29,212 bases of DNA, from contig JBBTRN010000034.1 in the NCBI GenBank assembly GCA_038065175.1, positions 1 to 29,212 on the forward strand, read 5' to 3'. Source of the DNA: JBBTRN01 sp038065175 (GTDB taxonomy: Bacteria > Patescibacteriota > Doudnabacteria > UBA920). The notes under the pieces were generated by a model. It was not told where the DNA came from, searched no databases, and saw nothing but the letters and a program-made list of their open reading frames with translations. Made by a program: the position numbers and the translations under genes. Every line of letters starts with the position of its first letter. The stretch's first letter is position 1. Below, piece after piece: positions 1 to 8,201 of this stretch.

Positions 1-107
1 GCATTCAGCTCACAATTGTGTATTAAATGCTACAATTCAAAACATTAAGATATTAAGGATTGGGGGCGAAATAACTTAGAGCCTTCAGACGAAAACGGAT
101 AAAAAAA
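1..107. other. Intergenic sequence at window edge
   Basis: AT-rich sequence downstream of the O-antigen-ligase-like gene. I see no open frame, strong promoter or intrinsic terminator here. Confidence 0.4.
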
Positions 108-2327
108 TTATTGCGCGGGGAGCGAACTTAAAAACGCCTCAACATCAGCCCTGGCTGACGGGTCTATTTCCAAAAGTTTCAAAGCTGCGGCCCGCGCTTC
201 GGGAAAGCGGCCGGATTTATTGTAGGCGTCGGCCAAGCGCGCGAAATAGTCAGAATTCCCCCCGTTGTTTTTGGCTTGGGTAAATAAAAATTCCACAGCC
301 TTTTGCGGCTGGCGGTTTTCGTAATAAAAAGTCAAAAGCCAGTCGCCCTGTTTAATCCTATCCAAAAGAAAGCCCGAAGCAATTGCCTCCACAGCCAGTC
401 TTTCCGCTTCCTGCTGCTGCCCTGAAAAATAATAGACATCGGCCAATTGCCAGCGCGGACCCTGCAAATCCGGAAAATCCCTTAAAACTTCTAAAAGCCA
501 CTTTTCCGCCAGGTCATTTTGTTTGCCTTCTATGGCCACCTCGGCCATAAACAACTTGGGATCGTGCTTTTTTGGCGCTAGAGTATGCGCCTTAAAACTT
601 GCGTCATAAGCCTCTTGGTTCCAGCCTGAATTTTTTAAATGCGATTCCGCAAACAACGCGTTAGCCAGCTTCATCCAAACAGTCGGGTCAAACCTATGGA
701 TTTCCACAGCGCGGTACTGGGCTTTTATGGCGTCCTGCATCATAGCCAAGGATTTGGCCTGCTGCTCTTTGGGCTGGCTCCGGTTGGAATAATAGGCCGC
801 GAAATTAGAATATTCGTAAGCCGTATCTTTCCAATAAAAATTAAAGGACGATTCTACGGCTTTGTCCAGCATAATTTTGGCCGCATCGAAATTTTCAGTT
901 TGGAAAACTTTAGCGATATTCAAAGCCCTGGCGATTTTATATCCGGTGATATTCAACGCAAAAACAATATATAGCATTACCGGCAAGCCTAACCACATCA
1001 CCATCCCGGCTAAATGCCCAGGGGCTGGAACCGAAAATTTTGGCTTTTTCAGAGTGTCATTGGCCTCATTCCATAAATACCCAATAAACCCTAAAAAAAT
1101 ATAAAACGCCAAACTCGCGGAGACTGTGTCAAAAACAAACAGGTTCTGGATCTGATAAGCTAAAAACCCGGCAAGCAGGAGCGCAGACTCCCCCAAATTA
1201 AGCAATGCCGATTGGTGCGCGCGGTAAATTACCCATACACTAAGAACAATTATTGCTAAATAAGCTAAAAAACCTAAGATCCCGTAAGTGGATAATAGTT
1301 CGAGCTGGTAGTTGTGCGGCTTGTCAAACCAGCTTCGGTCGTACTGCCATATCTTTAAATTATAATGCTGGTTAGAAACCACATAATAATTATTTGGCCC
1401 AACCCCTAAAAAAGGGTTTTCCTTAAATCCCTGTAAAGCCATTTTCCAATGGATAAGCCTGGCCTGCGTGTTTGAGTCCTTAAAGGTAAACAAACGCCGC
1501 AAATTCAGGTTTTCCGGCAATTTTTCTGAAAAAACCACCCCAACCCCAGCGAGCATGGCCACAGCCAGAATGCCGCTTATACTCCACAACCGGATTTTGC
1601 GATTTTTTTCCAAAATCAAATAGAACACTCCAGCTAAAAAAAGCCCGCCCGCGAGTCCCACGGCCACGCCGCGGGTACCGCTGAAAAAAATGGCCAAAAG
1701 ATGTAGGGCAAAAATCGCCCAATAAAAAATCTTAAGTTTACGCGCTTCTTCCCGCTCTGCAAAAAACGCGGACAAAAACATGGGCAAAACCAGAAAGCTC
1801 GCAAAAAAAATGGGGTTGCCAAAAACGGAAGAAGCACGCGTCGGCAAAGAAATGTCAGGCGTTAAAGTAGGTCCGCCTAAAAATCCCACTATGCCGTTAA
1901 TCGCGCTTACGGCAGAAACCCAAACTAGGGCCCTAAAAAATTTTTCCAAGACTTGGCCGGAAAACCCGGCCAATAGTAAAATATAAAAATACAGCGCTAC
2001 AAAATGCAAGAGCGCGAATACGCTGTCCATCCTTTCAAAATTACCCCAAAAGCTCCTAATAAAATCTTTCCCAAAAATCGCCGAAACCAGCGCCGCCGCA
2101 AAAAAAACTATTACCGCCAAAGTTAAAGGGTGCTTTAGGCTAGGACGAAAATTTTTATCAGCCAAAACCAAATACAAATAAAACGGCAGGGCAATTTCCA
2201 GGATTGTACGCAAAAAAAATGCTTTGCTAGTGGTAAACGGATAGAGCAAATCCCTAAATAATACCAAAGGAGCCAATAGCGCGGCGAAGACCAGGACGAT
2301 AAAAATATTTTTTGCTACTTTTTGCAT
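108..2327 (-). CDS. O-antigen ligase / polymerase-like membrane protein with C-terminal TPRs
   Basis: The protein has 739 residues. Residues 1-480 hold about twelve hydrophobic spans. They carry the landmarks of the Wzy_C/WaaL superfamily: SGTRG near 216-220, GVGPNNY near 308-314, and a periplasmic loop with H338 in KPHNYQLELL followed by STYGILG. Residues about 500-735 are soluble and helical with TPR-like repeats ending in LLEIDPSARADV. Family members transfer or polymerise lipid-linked glycans on the outer face of the membrane. The fusion to TPRs is common in O-antigen-ligase-like proteins linked to protein glycosylation. Its neighbour is the S-layer-like gene, so glycosylation of that protein is a reasonable inference, not shown. 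The start is fixed by a TATAAT box only 6 nt upstream of the ATG. The substrate cannot be read from sequence. Confidence 0.85.
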   Translation of the reverse strand: MQKVAKNIFIVLVFAALLAPLVLFRDLLYPFTTSKAFFLRTILEIALPFYLYLVLADKNFRPSLKHPLTLAVIVFFAAALVSAIFGKDFIRSFWGNFERMDSVFALLHFVALYFYILLLAGFSGQVLEKFFRALVWVSAVSAINGIVGFLGGPTLTPDISLPTRASSVFGNPIFFASFLVLPMFLSAFFAEREEARKLKIFYWAIFALHLLAIFFSGTRGVAVGLAGGLFLAGVFYLILEKNRKIRLWSISGILAVAMLAGVGVVFSEKLPENLNLRRLFTFKDSNTQARLIHWKMALQGFKENPFLGVGPNNYYVVSNQHYNLKIWQYDRSWFDKPHNYQLELLSTYGILGFLAYLAIIVLSVWVIYRAHQSALLNLGESALLLAGFLAYQIQNLFVFDTVSASLAFYIFLGFIGYLWNEANDTLKKPKFSVPAPGHLAGMVMWLGLPVMLYIVFALNITGYKIARALNIAKVFQTENFDAAKIMLDKAVESSFNFYWKDTAYEYSNFAAYYSNRSQPKEQQAKSLAMMQDAIKAQYRAVEIHRFDPTVWMKLANALFAESHLKNSGWNQEAYDASFKAHTLAPKKHDPKLFMAEVAIEGKQNDLAEKWLLEVLRDFPDLQGPRWQLADVYYFSGQQQEAERLAVEAIASGFLLDRIKQGDWLLTFYYENRQPQKAVEFLFTQAKNNGGNSDYFARLADAYNKSGRFPEARAAALKLLEIDPSARADVEAFLSSLPAQ

Positions 2328-2333
2328 AGATTC

Positions 2334-2362
2334 ATTATATCAAAGTGCTACCCAAAACCAAA
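2334..2362 (-). promoter_or_regulatory. Leaderless promoter of the O-antigen-ligase-like gene
   Basis: On the minus strand TATAAT (2339-2334) is preceded by TGA, giving an extended -10, and followed by only 6 nt (GAATCT) before ATG. A weak -35 (TTGGTT) lies 16 nt upstream, overlapping the tail of the preceding terminator. Transcription would start at or next to the ATG. There is no Shine-Dalgarno. Confidence 0.6.
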
Positions 2363-2390
2363 CCCCCGCCTTTTGAGAAAGGCGGGGGTT
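2351..2390 (-). terminator. Intrinsic terminator after the S-layer-like gene
   Basis: A perfect 12-bp inverted repeat (2361-2372 with 2379-2390, core CCCCCGCC) has a 6-nt loop. On the minus strand it is followed by the T-rich tail TTTGGTTTTGGG. It lies 67 nt after the stop codon of the S-layer-like gene. The very similar hairpin at 26712-26744 follows groEL. Confidence 0.85.
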
Positions 2391-2456
2391 GGCTGCTAAC
2401 GTAATATTTGCGATTAACGGCTAAGCGCTACACGCTAAACCCTAAACGCTAATGTT
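2391..2456. repeat. Degenerate short-word spacer
   Basis: Between the S-layer-like stop and its terminator the sequence is built from variants of CGCTAA and ACGGCTAAG words. It resembles the word-like spacers at other gene junctions in this window. Confidence 0.4.
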
Positions 2457-5400
2457 TTAGTTAGACTTATACAGGGTGCCGACGAGAGGCTTGCCATCTG
2501 CGAACAAAGAAGAGATGGTGTCGCTCAAATCGCCGTCCTGGTTACCGTCATAGCCTAAGGCTGATTCGGCAACGCTGAACTTCAAGTCGCCCAAAGTGGC
2601 AACAGACAAAGTAAAGCTGTCACCAACGGACAACCCGGCAGTACCAGCGCTTATGGTATTGCTCAAGTACCTGTACGAACCGCCATCAACAGTGAAGGTG
2701 GTGGTCAAGCTTCCATAACCTACATTGATAGCGGCGGAAGTCGCCGTGTTCGCGGTAAAGTCATTGGAATTTTGAGTCGAATACAATAAGGAGTACCTGT
2801 CAGCCGTGGTGGAGTTACTGCCGCTGTCCGCGAAGGTGGCATGAGTCAGGGTAACCTGAGCCGAGCCGTTGTTCTGGACCTTAAAGCGTCCGATGATGGT
2901 GTTAGCACCAACAGAGGAGTTTACGGTAGAACCCGTCGACGGATAATCAGCTGAAACAACCACGGTGAACGGAACCACGTTGGTTTTAACAGTGGTCGCG
3001 CCGGAGAGGTTTAGGAAACCTCCCGCGTAAGAAGGGGCACTGCCCGAAGTCACGCCCTTGGCTGTAACATCCGTGCCGCTAGTCATGTTCAAGGAGAAGC
3101 CAAAGTCATTGCCTAAGAAAGCAATGCCTTCGCCGCCAATATCCGCCTTGACATAGACTTCCACCGGAGAACCGGGGTTAATCGGGGCCGGCAAGAGGTT
3201 GTCTGTATGAGTCCAGGTGTTGGAACAGGCGTTAGAGGCGCAAGTGCCAAACTGGCTGGCCGTAGCAAACGGCGCGGTATCCATTACCGTGCCGACTTTG
3301 CGGAACAATTCCAGATTCCTAAGAGTGTTCTGGTTTAAGGCTGTGCCCGTTGCGCGAATGGTCAAAGAAGTAATCTTTTGAGCTTCGTACTGGGCATTTA
3401 GCCTAAAGGCAAAGTAAGTGCCGTCCTGCGCGCCAACATTCACCACCTGGGCCACAGAAGGCGTAGCGCCAGTGCCGGTAAGCGATGAGCCGGTTAATGT
3501 GCCACCCGAACCCACAGACATAGCCTGGCCGGAACCGCTGATGGTCGGCGAGGAAATGCTGTTGCCGGTTGTAGCACCTGAAGAGGTTACGCCGCCCGAA
3601 GCAATATTAAAGGCGTGGGTGTTGCCGGTAGTGCCGGAGATCAAATCGCCTTTAAGGACTAAGCTTACCATAGCCGAGCGGGTTACTGTAATCTGGCTCG
3701 GGAAGTTAAATGTTACGACGCCATTACCCGAACTGTAAGTGAGGCTGGCAGTCGAAGAAGAGGTCGGTAGCAAAGTGAGCGTGCCGTCCGCGTTCTTCTT
3801 AAACATTTGCAAGTTGACCACGCTGGAAATAGTCGCGGTCGAAGAAGTCGTGTCAGTAACAATCAAGGCGGAAACCCTCACATCTTCGCCGGAAGCCGAA
3901 GCATCAAGCTCAAAGTGGGCCAATTCCACACTTGTGGTTACCGGAACCAAGGTCGTGGCTACCGGAGTAGCCAGGGTTCTTACCGTAAGCGCAGCCGAGG
4001 TTATGCTTCTTGTAAGACCATCAAGCGCGGAAACCGAAGGATCGGTTATGTCATTGGTGACTAAGCGCTTGACGCTCGTGATGTCAAAATCATTAACCAT
4101 TAAGCTGGCCGAGGAAACAGCGGTAGAGTGGATCGAAGCAATAATTTCAATCACGCTCTTTACCCCTGCCTTAAGCGTGTGGTAGCTGGAAGGCGTCCTG
4201 GAGGCCGCGGTGCCTGCTGCGTTAAAGTTAGTGGTGTTGTGCGCCGCAGAGTAAATAACCAAACCATCAACTTTTACATAGATGGTTCCGGTTATTGACT
4301 GGGTGGCCGCGCCCGTGGTTATGCCGAAGGACAAGGCGCGAACTTCCATATCTTCGCCGTTAGGCGTTACTTCGTACTTAGCCAAAACCTGGTCAGTCGC
4401 GCCCGGCACCATGGCCGAAGAAGGCGAATCCGCCGCGCGATTGAAGATTAAGGTACCACTGCCAATAGTGACCGTGTTGTAAGAAGTAGTAGTGTCGCCG
4501 ACCGGGAAGGTGGTATCCACGCCGCCTGCTGCCGTAGGCAAAATGCCAGACAGGGTGTTAACGCCGGTTACATACAGGTCATAGTCGTTGTAGACCGTGA
4601 ACTGAATGGTTCTGGCCGCGCCGTTGGCAATTTTAGCGTAGACTTCAAAGTCTTTGGTCTGGCCTTTATCAATTAGGTAAGGAACCGCCAGGTTAAAGAC
4701 AACTTCTTTGCCTACCTGCTGGCTGGTAGCTAAAATGCTGCCAGTCTGGTCGCGCAGTTCTATGTCTTTAAGGTCGCCGTCAGCGGCTGTGCCGTTATTC
4801 CACAAGGTCAAAGTGTGGATCTTAATTTGTTCTGAACTGGAAGTTTCCACCACGCGGAACTTGGTAATTCTTTGGGCAGAAGCCGCGTTCACGTTATAAG
4901 TAACTCCGGAGGAGTTGACTGCCTGAACATCCAAAGTAACAGCCGCTAAACTTGAGGCGCCGTCAACAATGGTAAAGCTGTTGCCGCTAACCGGGAACGA
5001 ACCGGAAACGGAAGAAGCATTGGAAGTAATGTCGCCTGCGGCATTTATACCGAAGCTAATTGTTCCGCTGCCAGCCGCTGCAGAAAGGTTAATCCTCAAT
5101 TCCACTGTAACAGTGGAACCGGCATTAACTACAATCGGCTTGTTAGAGAAGGTGGTTACTGCCACGCCGTCAGCTCCGAGGGTGGAAATGACATTGCCGT
5201 GGCGCACGCCGTTAACGTACACGCCCGCGCCAGACACGTTAGTGTTGGCGGTAAAACCGCCCTTTGTGAACTTAATGCCGGTAACCGAAACCGGAGCCGA
5301 GCCCGCGGAAAGATTAGCGCGCAATAAGACATTGTTGGCGCTGCCGTCAGCCAAGGTGGCCGCGGCTGGGTTGTTGGAAGCCAAAGACGCCGACAAGCCG

Positions 5401-6113
5401 CCGCCGGTTGGAGGAGGTGTCGGGCCGCCGGCTAAAGCCGTTGGGGAAAGCTGGCCAGGGGTTCTGGCAGCCATTACGCCGGTTTGGGCCATTGCTTTGT
5501 CAGCCGTATTAGCCGGGACAACTTTCGAGAAGCTGTAGCCCCACCCGTTGAAGGTGGACAAATCCGGAACGCCCAACAAACCGCCCATGCCTACTAATTG
5601 CACAGTGCCGTTATTGTTAACTAAGACGCCGGGCAAGTTAGCAGAGGTCGTATCGTTGATTAAAGAAGCATGACTGCCCATCCAGGAGACATCTCCGTTT
5701 TGGGCATTAGAGAACGAAAACCCTCTTCCGGTAAAGACCGAGGCGGATGTAAAGCCCGCTTTGGTGGCGCCGGTAATGAGGTAGCAGGTGCCTTTGTCAG
5801 CTCCCCTGTCGCTACAGATGATAGAACCATCCTGCGGAGGGATAAAACTGCCAGCCGGCAAAACCAAATCGTCGGCATTAGCCTGAACTACAGTGCTCCA
5901 GGAATTGAAGCCGTAGGCCAGGAAAGCGCCGGCCGAAGTGTAGGCTCTGCGGGTGCCGTCAGGCATAACCATCCAAACAGTGCCGTCAGAGCTCGCGACA
6001 TTGGTGCCGGCTGCGTGTGGCGCAGCTTTGGCTACCAAAGGCGCTAAGCCCATAGCAATGGTGGAGGCCGCAAGGCCTACTGCAAAGATTTTCTTTGCTA
6101 GTGTATTACTCAT
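2457..6113 (-). CDS. Secreted S-layer-like protein, 1218 aa
   Basis: Residues 1-30 form a signal peptide: a basic start, a hydrophobic core and a VAKA-AP cleavage-like site. Residues about 40-200 contain three related units with patterns like VWMVMPDGTRRAYTS, CYLITGATKAGFTS and VQLVGMGGLLGVPDLS, each followed by F/Y-rich G(F/Y)xFS and a conserved turn. A Pro/Gly hinge near 230 leads into about a thousand residues of Thr/Ser/Val-rich beta-sandwich-like segments with recurrent 'evrVsaLxxxt' strands. No enzyme motif is seen and there are very few cysteines. Size, secretion and composition match the major surface proteins typical of CPR bacteria. A weak SD (AGGAAA) lies 9 nt before ATG. A consensus promoter about 600 nt upstream and a terminator directly downstream fit a highly expressed single-gene transcript. 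I cannot tell the lattice type or anchoring mode. Confidence 0.75.
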   Translation of the reverse strand: MSNTLAKKIFAVGLAASTIAMGLAPLVAKAAPHAAGTNVASSDGTVWMVMPDGTRRAYTSAGAFLAYGFNSWSTVVQANADDLVLPAGSFIPPQDGSIICSDRGADKGTCYLITGATKAGFTSASVFTGRGFSFSNAQNGDVSWMGSHASLINDTTSANLPGVLVNNNGTVQLVGMGGLLGVPDLSTFNGWGYSFSKVVPANTADKAMAQTGVMAARTPGQLSPTALAGGPTPPPTGGGLSASLASNNPAAATLADGSANNVLLRANLSAGSAPVSVTGIKFTKGGFTANTNVSGAGVYVNGVRHGNVISTLGADGVAVTTFSNKPIVVNAGSTVTVELRINLSAAAGSGTISFGINAAGDITSNASSVSGSFPVSGNSFTIVDGASSLAAVTLDVQAVNSSGVTYNVNAASAQRITKFRVVETSSSEQIKIHTLTLWNNGTAADGDLKDIELRDQTGSILATSQQVGKEVVFNLAVPYLIDKGQTKDFEVYAKIANGAARTIQFTVYNDYDLYVTGVNTLSGILPTAAGGVDTTFPVGDTTTSYNTVTIGSGTLIFNRAADSPSSAMVPGATDQVLAKYEVTPNGEDMEVRALSFGITTGAATQSITGTIYVKVDGLVIYSAAHNTTNFNAAGTAASRTPSSYHTLKAGVKSVIEIIASIHSTAVSSASLMVNDFDITSVKRLVTNDITDPSVSALDGLTRSITSAALTVRTLATPVATTLVPVTTSVELAHFELDASASGEDVRVSALIVTDTTSSTATISSVVNLQMFKKNADGTLTLLPTSSSTASLTYSSGNGVVTFNFPSQITVTRSAMVSLVLKGDLISGTTGNTHAFNIASGGVTSSGATTGNSISSPTISGSGQAMSVGSGGTLTGSSLTGTGATPSVAQVVNVGAQDGTYFAFRLNAQYEAQKITSLTIRATGTALNQNTLRNLELFRKVGTVMDTAPFATASQFGTCASNACSNTWTHTDNLLPAPINPGSPVEVYVKADIGGEGIAFLGNDFGFSLNMTSGTDVTAKGVTSGSAPSYAGGFLNLSGATTVKTNVVPFTVVVSADYPSTGSTVNSSVGANTIIGRFKVQNNGSAQVTLTHATFADSGSNSTTADRYSLLYSTQNSNDFTANTATSAAINVGYGSLTTTFTVDGGSYRYLSNTISAGTAGLSVGDSFTLSVATLGDLKFSVAESALGYDGNQDGDLSDTISSLFADGKPLVGTLYKSN

Positions 6114-6584
6114 TTTTTAATTTTCCTAAGATTCCTTTTCAAGAGCCCTAAATACCGCAAAGGGTACTGGGTAAAATTGATTATTCAATTGAGACAATCA
6201 ATACATCCTGAAAATTATTAATTTGCATCTTTGCTTAAATCTGACTTTAAAGCTCTAGAGATCTTTAAAGAATTTAGGCTCGATGTTTATTGAAACCCTA
6301 CAGCCTAGACTTAAGTCTTGCCGTAAGACCGACCATCTCAATTCATGCCAAATAGCATGAATCGAAACCATACGGCCTAAAGTAGGCCATACGGCTCAAT
6401 AAATAACATAATTACTCTCTTGCGATTGCCTGTTTACTGCCTAATTCGCAATGCTTGGGGCTAATCACTAAAAACTAGGCACTAACCACTATTTTCCGGA
6501 TATTCACAAGCTATGACGCTTAAAAACACAGGGTGTTACACAATACTATAAGGATTTAAAAAAGTTTCCGATAAATCATACAAA
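6114..6584 (-). promoter_or_regulatory. Long structured 5' leader of the S-layer-like gene
   Basis: No open reading frame is supported here. On the assumption that transcription starts near 6714, this is 5' UTR. It contains several hairpins: 6341-6348 with 6355-6362 (8-bp perfect stem), the palindrome AGACTTAAGTCT at 6307-6318, and a CTTTAAAG pair near 6246-6271. Long stable leaders are usual for S-layer mRNAs and may protect the message. Confidence 0.5.
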
Positions 6585-6649
6585 AAATCAGGGATTCGTG
6601 TAAATTCCGCTTAAATAAAACTAAATTTACCTTAACCAATCCCTGATTT
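6581..6649 (-). terminator. Terminator- or attenuator-like hairpin at the start of the S-layer leader
   Basis: A perfect 12-bp inverted repeat (6585-6596 with 6638-6649, core ATCAGGGAT) encloses a second 7-bp stem (GTAAATT/AATTTAC). On the minus strand it is followed by six Ts. It lies only about 65-130 nt after the predicted start site of the S-layer promoter, so it is either an attenuator, a 5' stabilising stem, or the end of a separate small RNA. Confidence 0.55.
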
Positions 6650-6720
6650 CTTAATGTTTTGATAGGTTTTTATGGTTCATTTTTAGTTTAGAACAACAAA
6701 AACTTGCTAACTTAAATATG

Positions 6721-6749
6721 ATTATAATAAACTTTTTAAGGTTTGTCAA
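6721..6749 (-). promoter_or_regulatory. Consensus promoter for the S-layer-like gene
   Basis: TTGACA (6749-6744), a 17-nt spacer and TATAAT (6726-6721) give a perfect sigma-70-type promoter pointing to the S-layer-like gene. The -35 overlaps the -35 of the plus-strand tRNA promoter. Confidence 0.85.
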
Positions 6750-6771
6750 AAGTTAAAACAAATGATACAAT
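6743..6771 (+). promoter_or_regulatory. Promoter toward tRNA-Pro
   Basis: TTGTCA (6743-6748), 17 nt, TACAAT (6766-6771). It shares the palindromic TTGTCAA block with the divergent S-layer promoter, so RNA polymerase binding to the two should be mutually exclusive. Confidence 0.7.
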
Positions 6772-6785
6772 CAATCGTAATTTGT

Positions 6786-6901
6786 CTTTACGGGCTGTCG
6801 CCCCAGCACCACAACCTGCGGTTGGGTGCGGAGTAAATATACCGGTAGCCGCCTCATCGGCGGCCTGCCGATAAGGCAGACACTGCTTCTTGCCCCGTAA
6901 A
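6786..6901 (+). repeat. Multi-hairpin, partly tRNA-like repeat block
   Basis: Closed by TTTACGGG / CCCGTAAA. Inside are three consecutive hairpins: GCACC..AACC-TGC-GGTT..GGTGC, GCCGCC-TCATC-GGCGGC, and CTGCC-GATAA-GGCAG. The stretch GGAGTAAATATACCGGTAG resembles the D-arm side of the downstream tRNA-Pro. It is probably a decayed tRNA copy with inserted palindromes, within the tRNA-Pro 5' precursor. Confidence 0.4.
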
Positions 6902-6951
6902 ATAAAATACTTTAGTAAACAAGCAAATATTATCAGGTTTTAACTTTTGTC

Positions 6952-7025
6952 CGGGGAGTAGTATACCGGTAGTACGTCTGCTTTGGGAGCAGATAGACCG
7001 GGTTCGATTCCCGGCTCCCCGACCA
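6952..7025 (+). tRNA. tRNA-Pro (anticodon UGG)
   Basis: Acceptor stem CGGGGAG / CTCCCCG pairs perfectly. The D-arm is GTAT/GTAC, the anticodon stem TCTGC/GCAGA has loop TTTGGGA (anticodon TGG), the T-loop is GTTCGATTC, and the gene encodes its own 3' CCA. Confidence 0.95.
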
Positions 7026-7246
7026 ATGGCTAAAACATGAGTATTTAACGGGGTGAAGGAGCAGGTAGTCCGCCTAAGGCGGATCGATTCCCAGTTTACC
7101 CGGTAGCGTCCGCCTTTGGCGGACTGCTACTGGGGCAGCCCGACCATGGGTTCGACAAGCTCACCATGTTTGCTTTTGTGAGATTGGCGGATCCATGGTT
7201 GTTATGAGGGTTGCCCTGAGCGAAGTCGAATGGGCAGCCCGACCAG
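7026..7246 (+). repeat. Decayed tRNA-like sequence interrupted by palindromic repeats
   Basis: Two copies of GGGCAGCCCGACCA (ending about 7145 and 7245) look like tRNA 3' ends, and a TCGATTCCC T-loop-like piece is present near 7083. Palindromes TCCGCCTAAGGCGGA (7069-7083) and GTCCGCCTTTGGCGGAC (7108-7124, inside a longer GTAGC..GCTAC stem) interrupt them. A CCTGAGCGAAGTCGAA repeat lies at about 7215-7230. No intact cloverleaf can be drawn. Confidence 0.5.
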
Positions 7247-7278
7247 AAAATCCTTTCAATTTTTTGAAGGGATTTTTT
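7247..7278. terminator. Terminator between tRNA-Pro and transaldolase
   Basis: AAAATCCTTTCAA (7247-7259) pairs with TTGAAGGGATTTT (7264-7276) with one mismatch. On plus it ends in TTTTTT, serving the tRNA transcript. On minus it sits just after the transaldolase stop and could also end that transcript. Confidence 0.75.
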
Positions 7279-7287
7279 GTATGGCTC

Positions 7288-8175
7288 TTATATAATTAAC
7301 TTGTTCCAATCGCTCGCGAATTTCTCAAGCCCCTTGTCCGTAAGTTCGTGCTCAATATTGTATTCCTGCCAAGGTTTGTTAAGATCGATGTTTAAATACG
7401 GGATTGGTTTTAAAGTGAAGCCACCCTCACCCTGCCCTCTCCCCTCAAGGGAGAGGGGGAAAGAAGAGTTTAAAACTTTAATGGGTGCGGTTAGAATGTC
7501 GGAGCCAAGCGAGATTGCTTCCTGGATGTGTTCAACTGACCGAACAGATGCGGTTAAAACTTCCACATGACAGTCATCCACCCCCTCCCTACCCTCTCGC
7601 CCCTTATAGGGGGAGGAAAAAGTAGGATGATACATTTCCAAAATGTTCGCGATCAAATCCATTCCCCTTTCGCCAATATCATCCAAACGTCCCACAAACG
7701 GCGAGACAAAAACTTGCCCCTTTTTAGCGCCGCGAGTCGCGGCATAAACCGCGGCCGCCTGCTCCTGGGAAAATACCAAAGTCATATTTATCCTCATACC
7801 TTCTTTTACCGATATTTCTGCGGCCTTTAAGCCTTCTGTGATAGTAGGATATTTTATGTGAACATTAGGGATCCAAGTATAAAATTCCCTGCCCTGGGCA
7901 AGCATTTCTTCTGCTGTTGTGGAAGCATCGGCATAAACTTCAATAGAAACGCTGCCTTGGGGTATTAAAAAGGATATCTCTTCAACCACCTTGCGATAAA
8001 AATCAAGCAATTCCTTCTTGGTGAATTTTTTACCCGCAGTATTAGGGTTTTTTGCAATAAGTGAAGGATTTGTGGTTTGCCCGTCCAAAAAACCTAAACT
8101 AGATAAAACTGCCCACGTCTCCGCCGGGTCACCGGAATCTAAAAATATTCTAGTCTTCAAATCACTAGGCTTCAT
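7288..8175 (-). CDS. tal: Transaldolase with two repeat-derived inserts
   Basis: The protein has 295 residues and catalyses dihydroxyacetone transfer between sedoheptulose-7-P/G3P and fructose-6-P/erythrose-4-P in the non-oxidative pentose phosphate pathway. It shows the family barrel landmarks: FLDSGDPAE at the start, GQTTNPSL near 32-39, SIEVYAD near 78-83, the Schiff-base lysine K108 in HIKYPTITEGLKA, and INMTLVFS. Two segments look foreign: GREGREG at about 192-198 and LSLEGRGQGEGG at about 240-251. Both are encoded by palindromic DNA repeats inserted in frame. It is the last gene of the sugar-phosphate block, 26 nt after the LOG-family gene. No clear SD is visible. Confidence 0.9.
   Translation of the reverse strand: MKPSDLKTRIFLDSGDPAETWAVLSSLGFLDGQTTNPSLIAKNPNTAGKKFTKKELLDFYRKVVEEISFLIPQGSVSIEVYADASTTAEEMLAQGREFYTWIPNVHIKYPTITEGLKAAEISVKEGMRINMTLVFSQEQAAAVYAATRGAKKGQVFVSPFVGRLDDIGERGMDLIANILEMYHPTFSSPYKGREGREGVDDCHVEVLTASVRSVEHIQEAISLGSDILTAPIKVLNSSFPLSLEGRGQGEGGFTLKPIPYLNIDLNKPWQEYNIEHELTDKGLEKFASDWNKLII
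7421..7459. repeat. Palindromic repeat inside transaldolase (copy 1)
   Basis: CCTCTCCCCTCAAGGGAGAGG forms a hairpin. The 36 bases 7421-7456 are identical to 13748-13783 inside transketolase. The reading frame is kept open through it. Confidence 0.85.
7579..7620. repeat. Palindromic repeat inside transaldolase (copy 2)
   Basis: A C/T-rich arm followed by GCCCCTTATAGGGGGAGG, of the same class as the repeat at 7421-7459 but diverged. It is in frame in the gene. Confidence 0.7.
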
Positions 8176-8201
8176 ACGTCTTATTAGTCCTATATGTCCT
8201 A

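Noticed and set aside
3418..5538. Long open frames on the plus strand opposite the S-layer-like gene
   Set aside because: They mirror the codon bias of the real minus-strand gene, lack start signals, and give unnatural Val/Pro/Glu-rich products.
6786..6901. Functional structured RNA gene (new riboswitch or tRNA)
   Set aside because: The hairpins are the generic palindromes seen elsewhere in the window. No complete cloverleaf or known RNA motif can be drawn, so it is listed as a repeat block.
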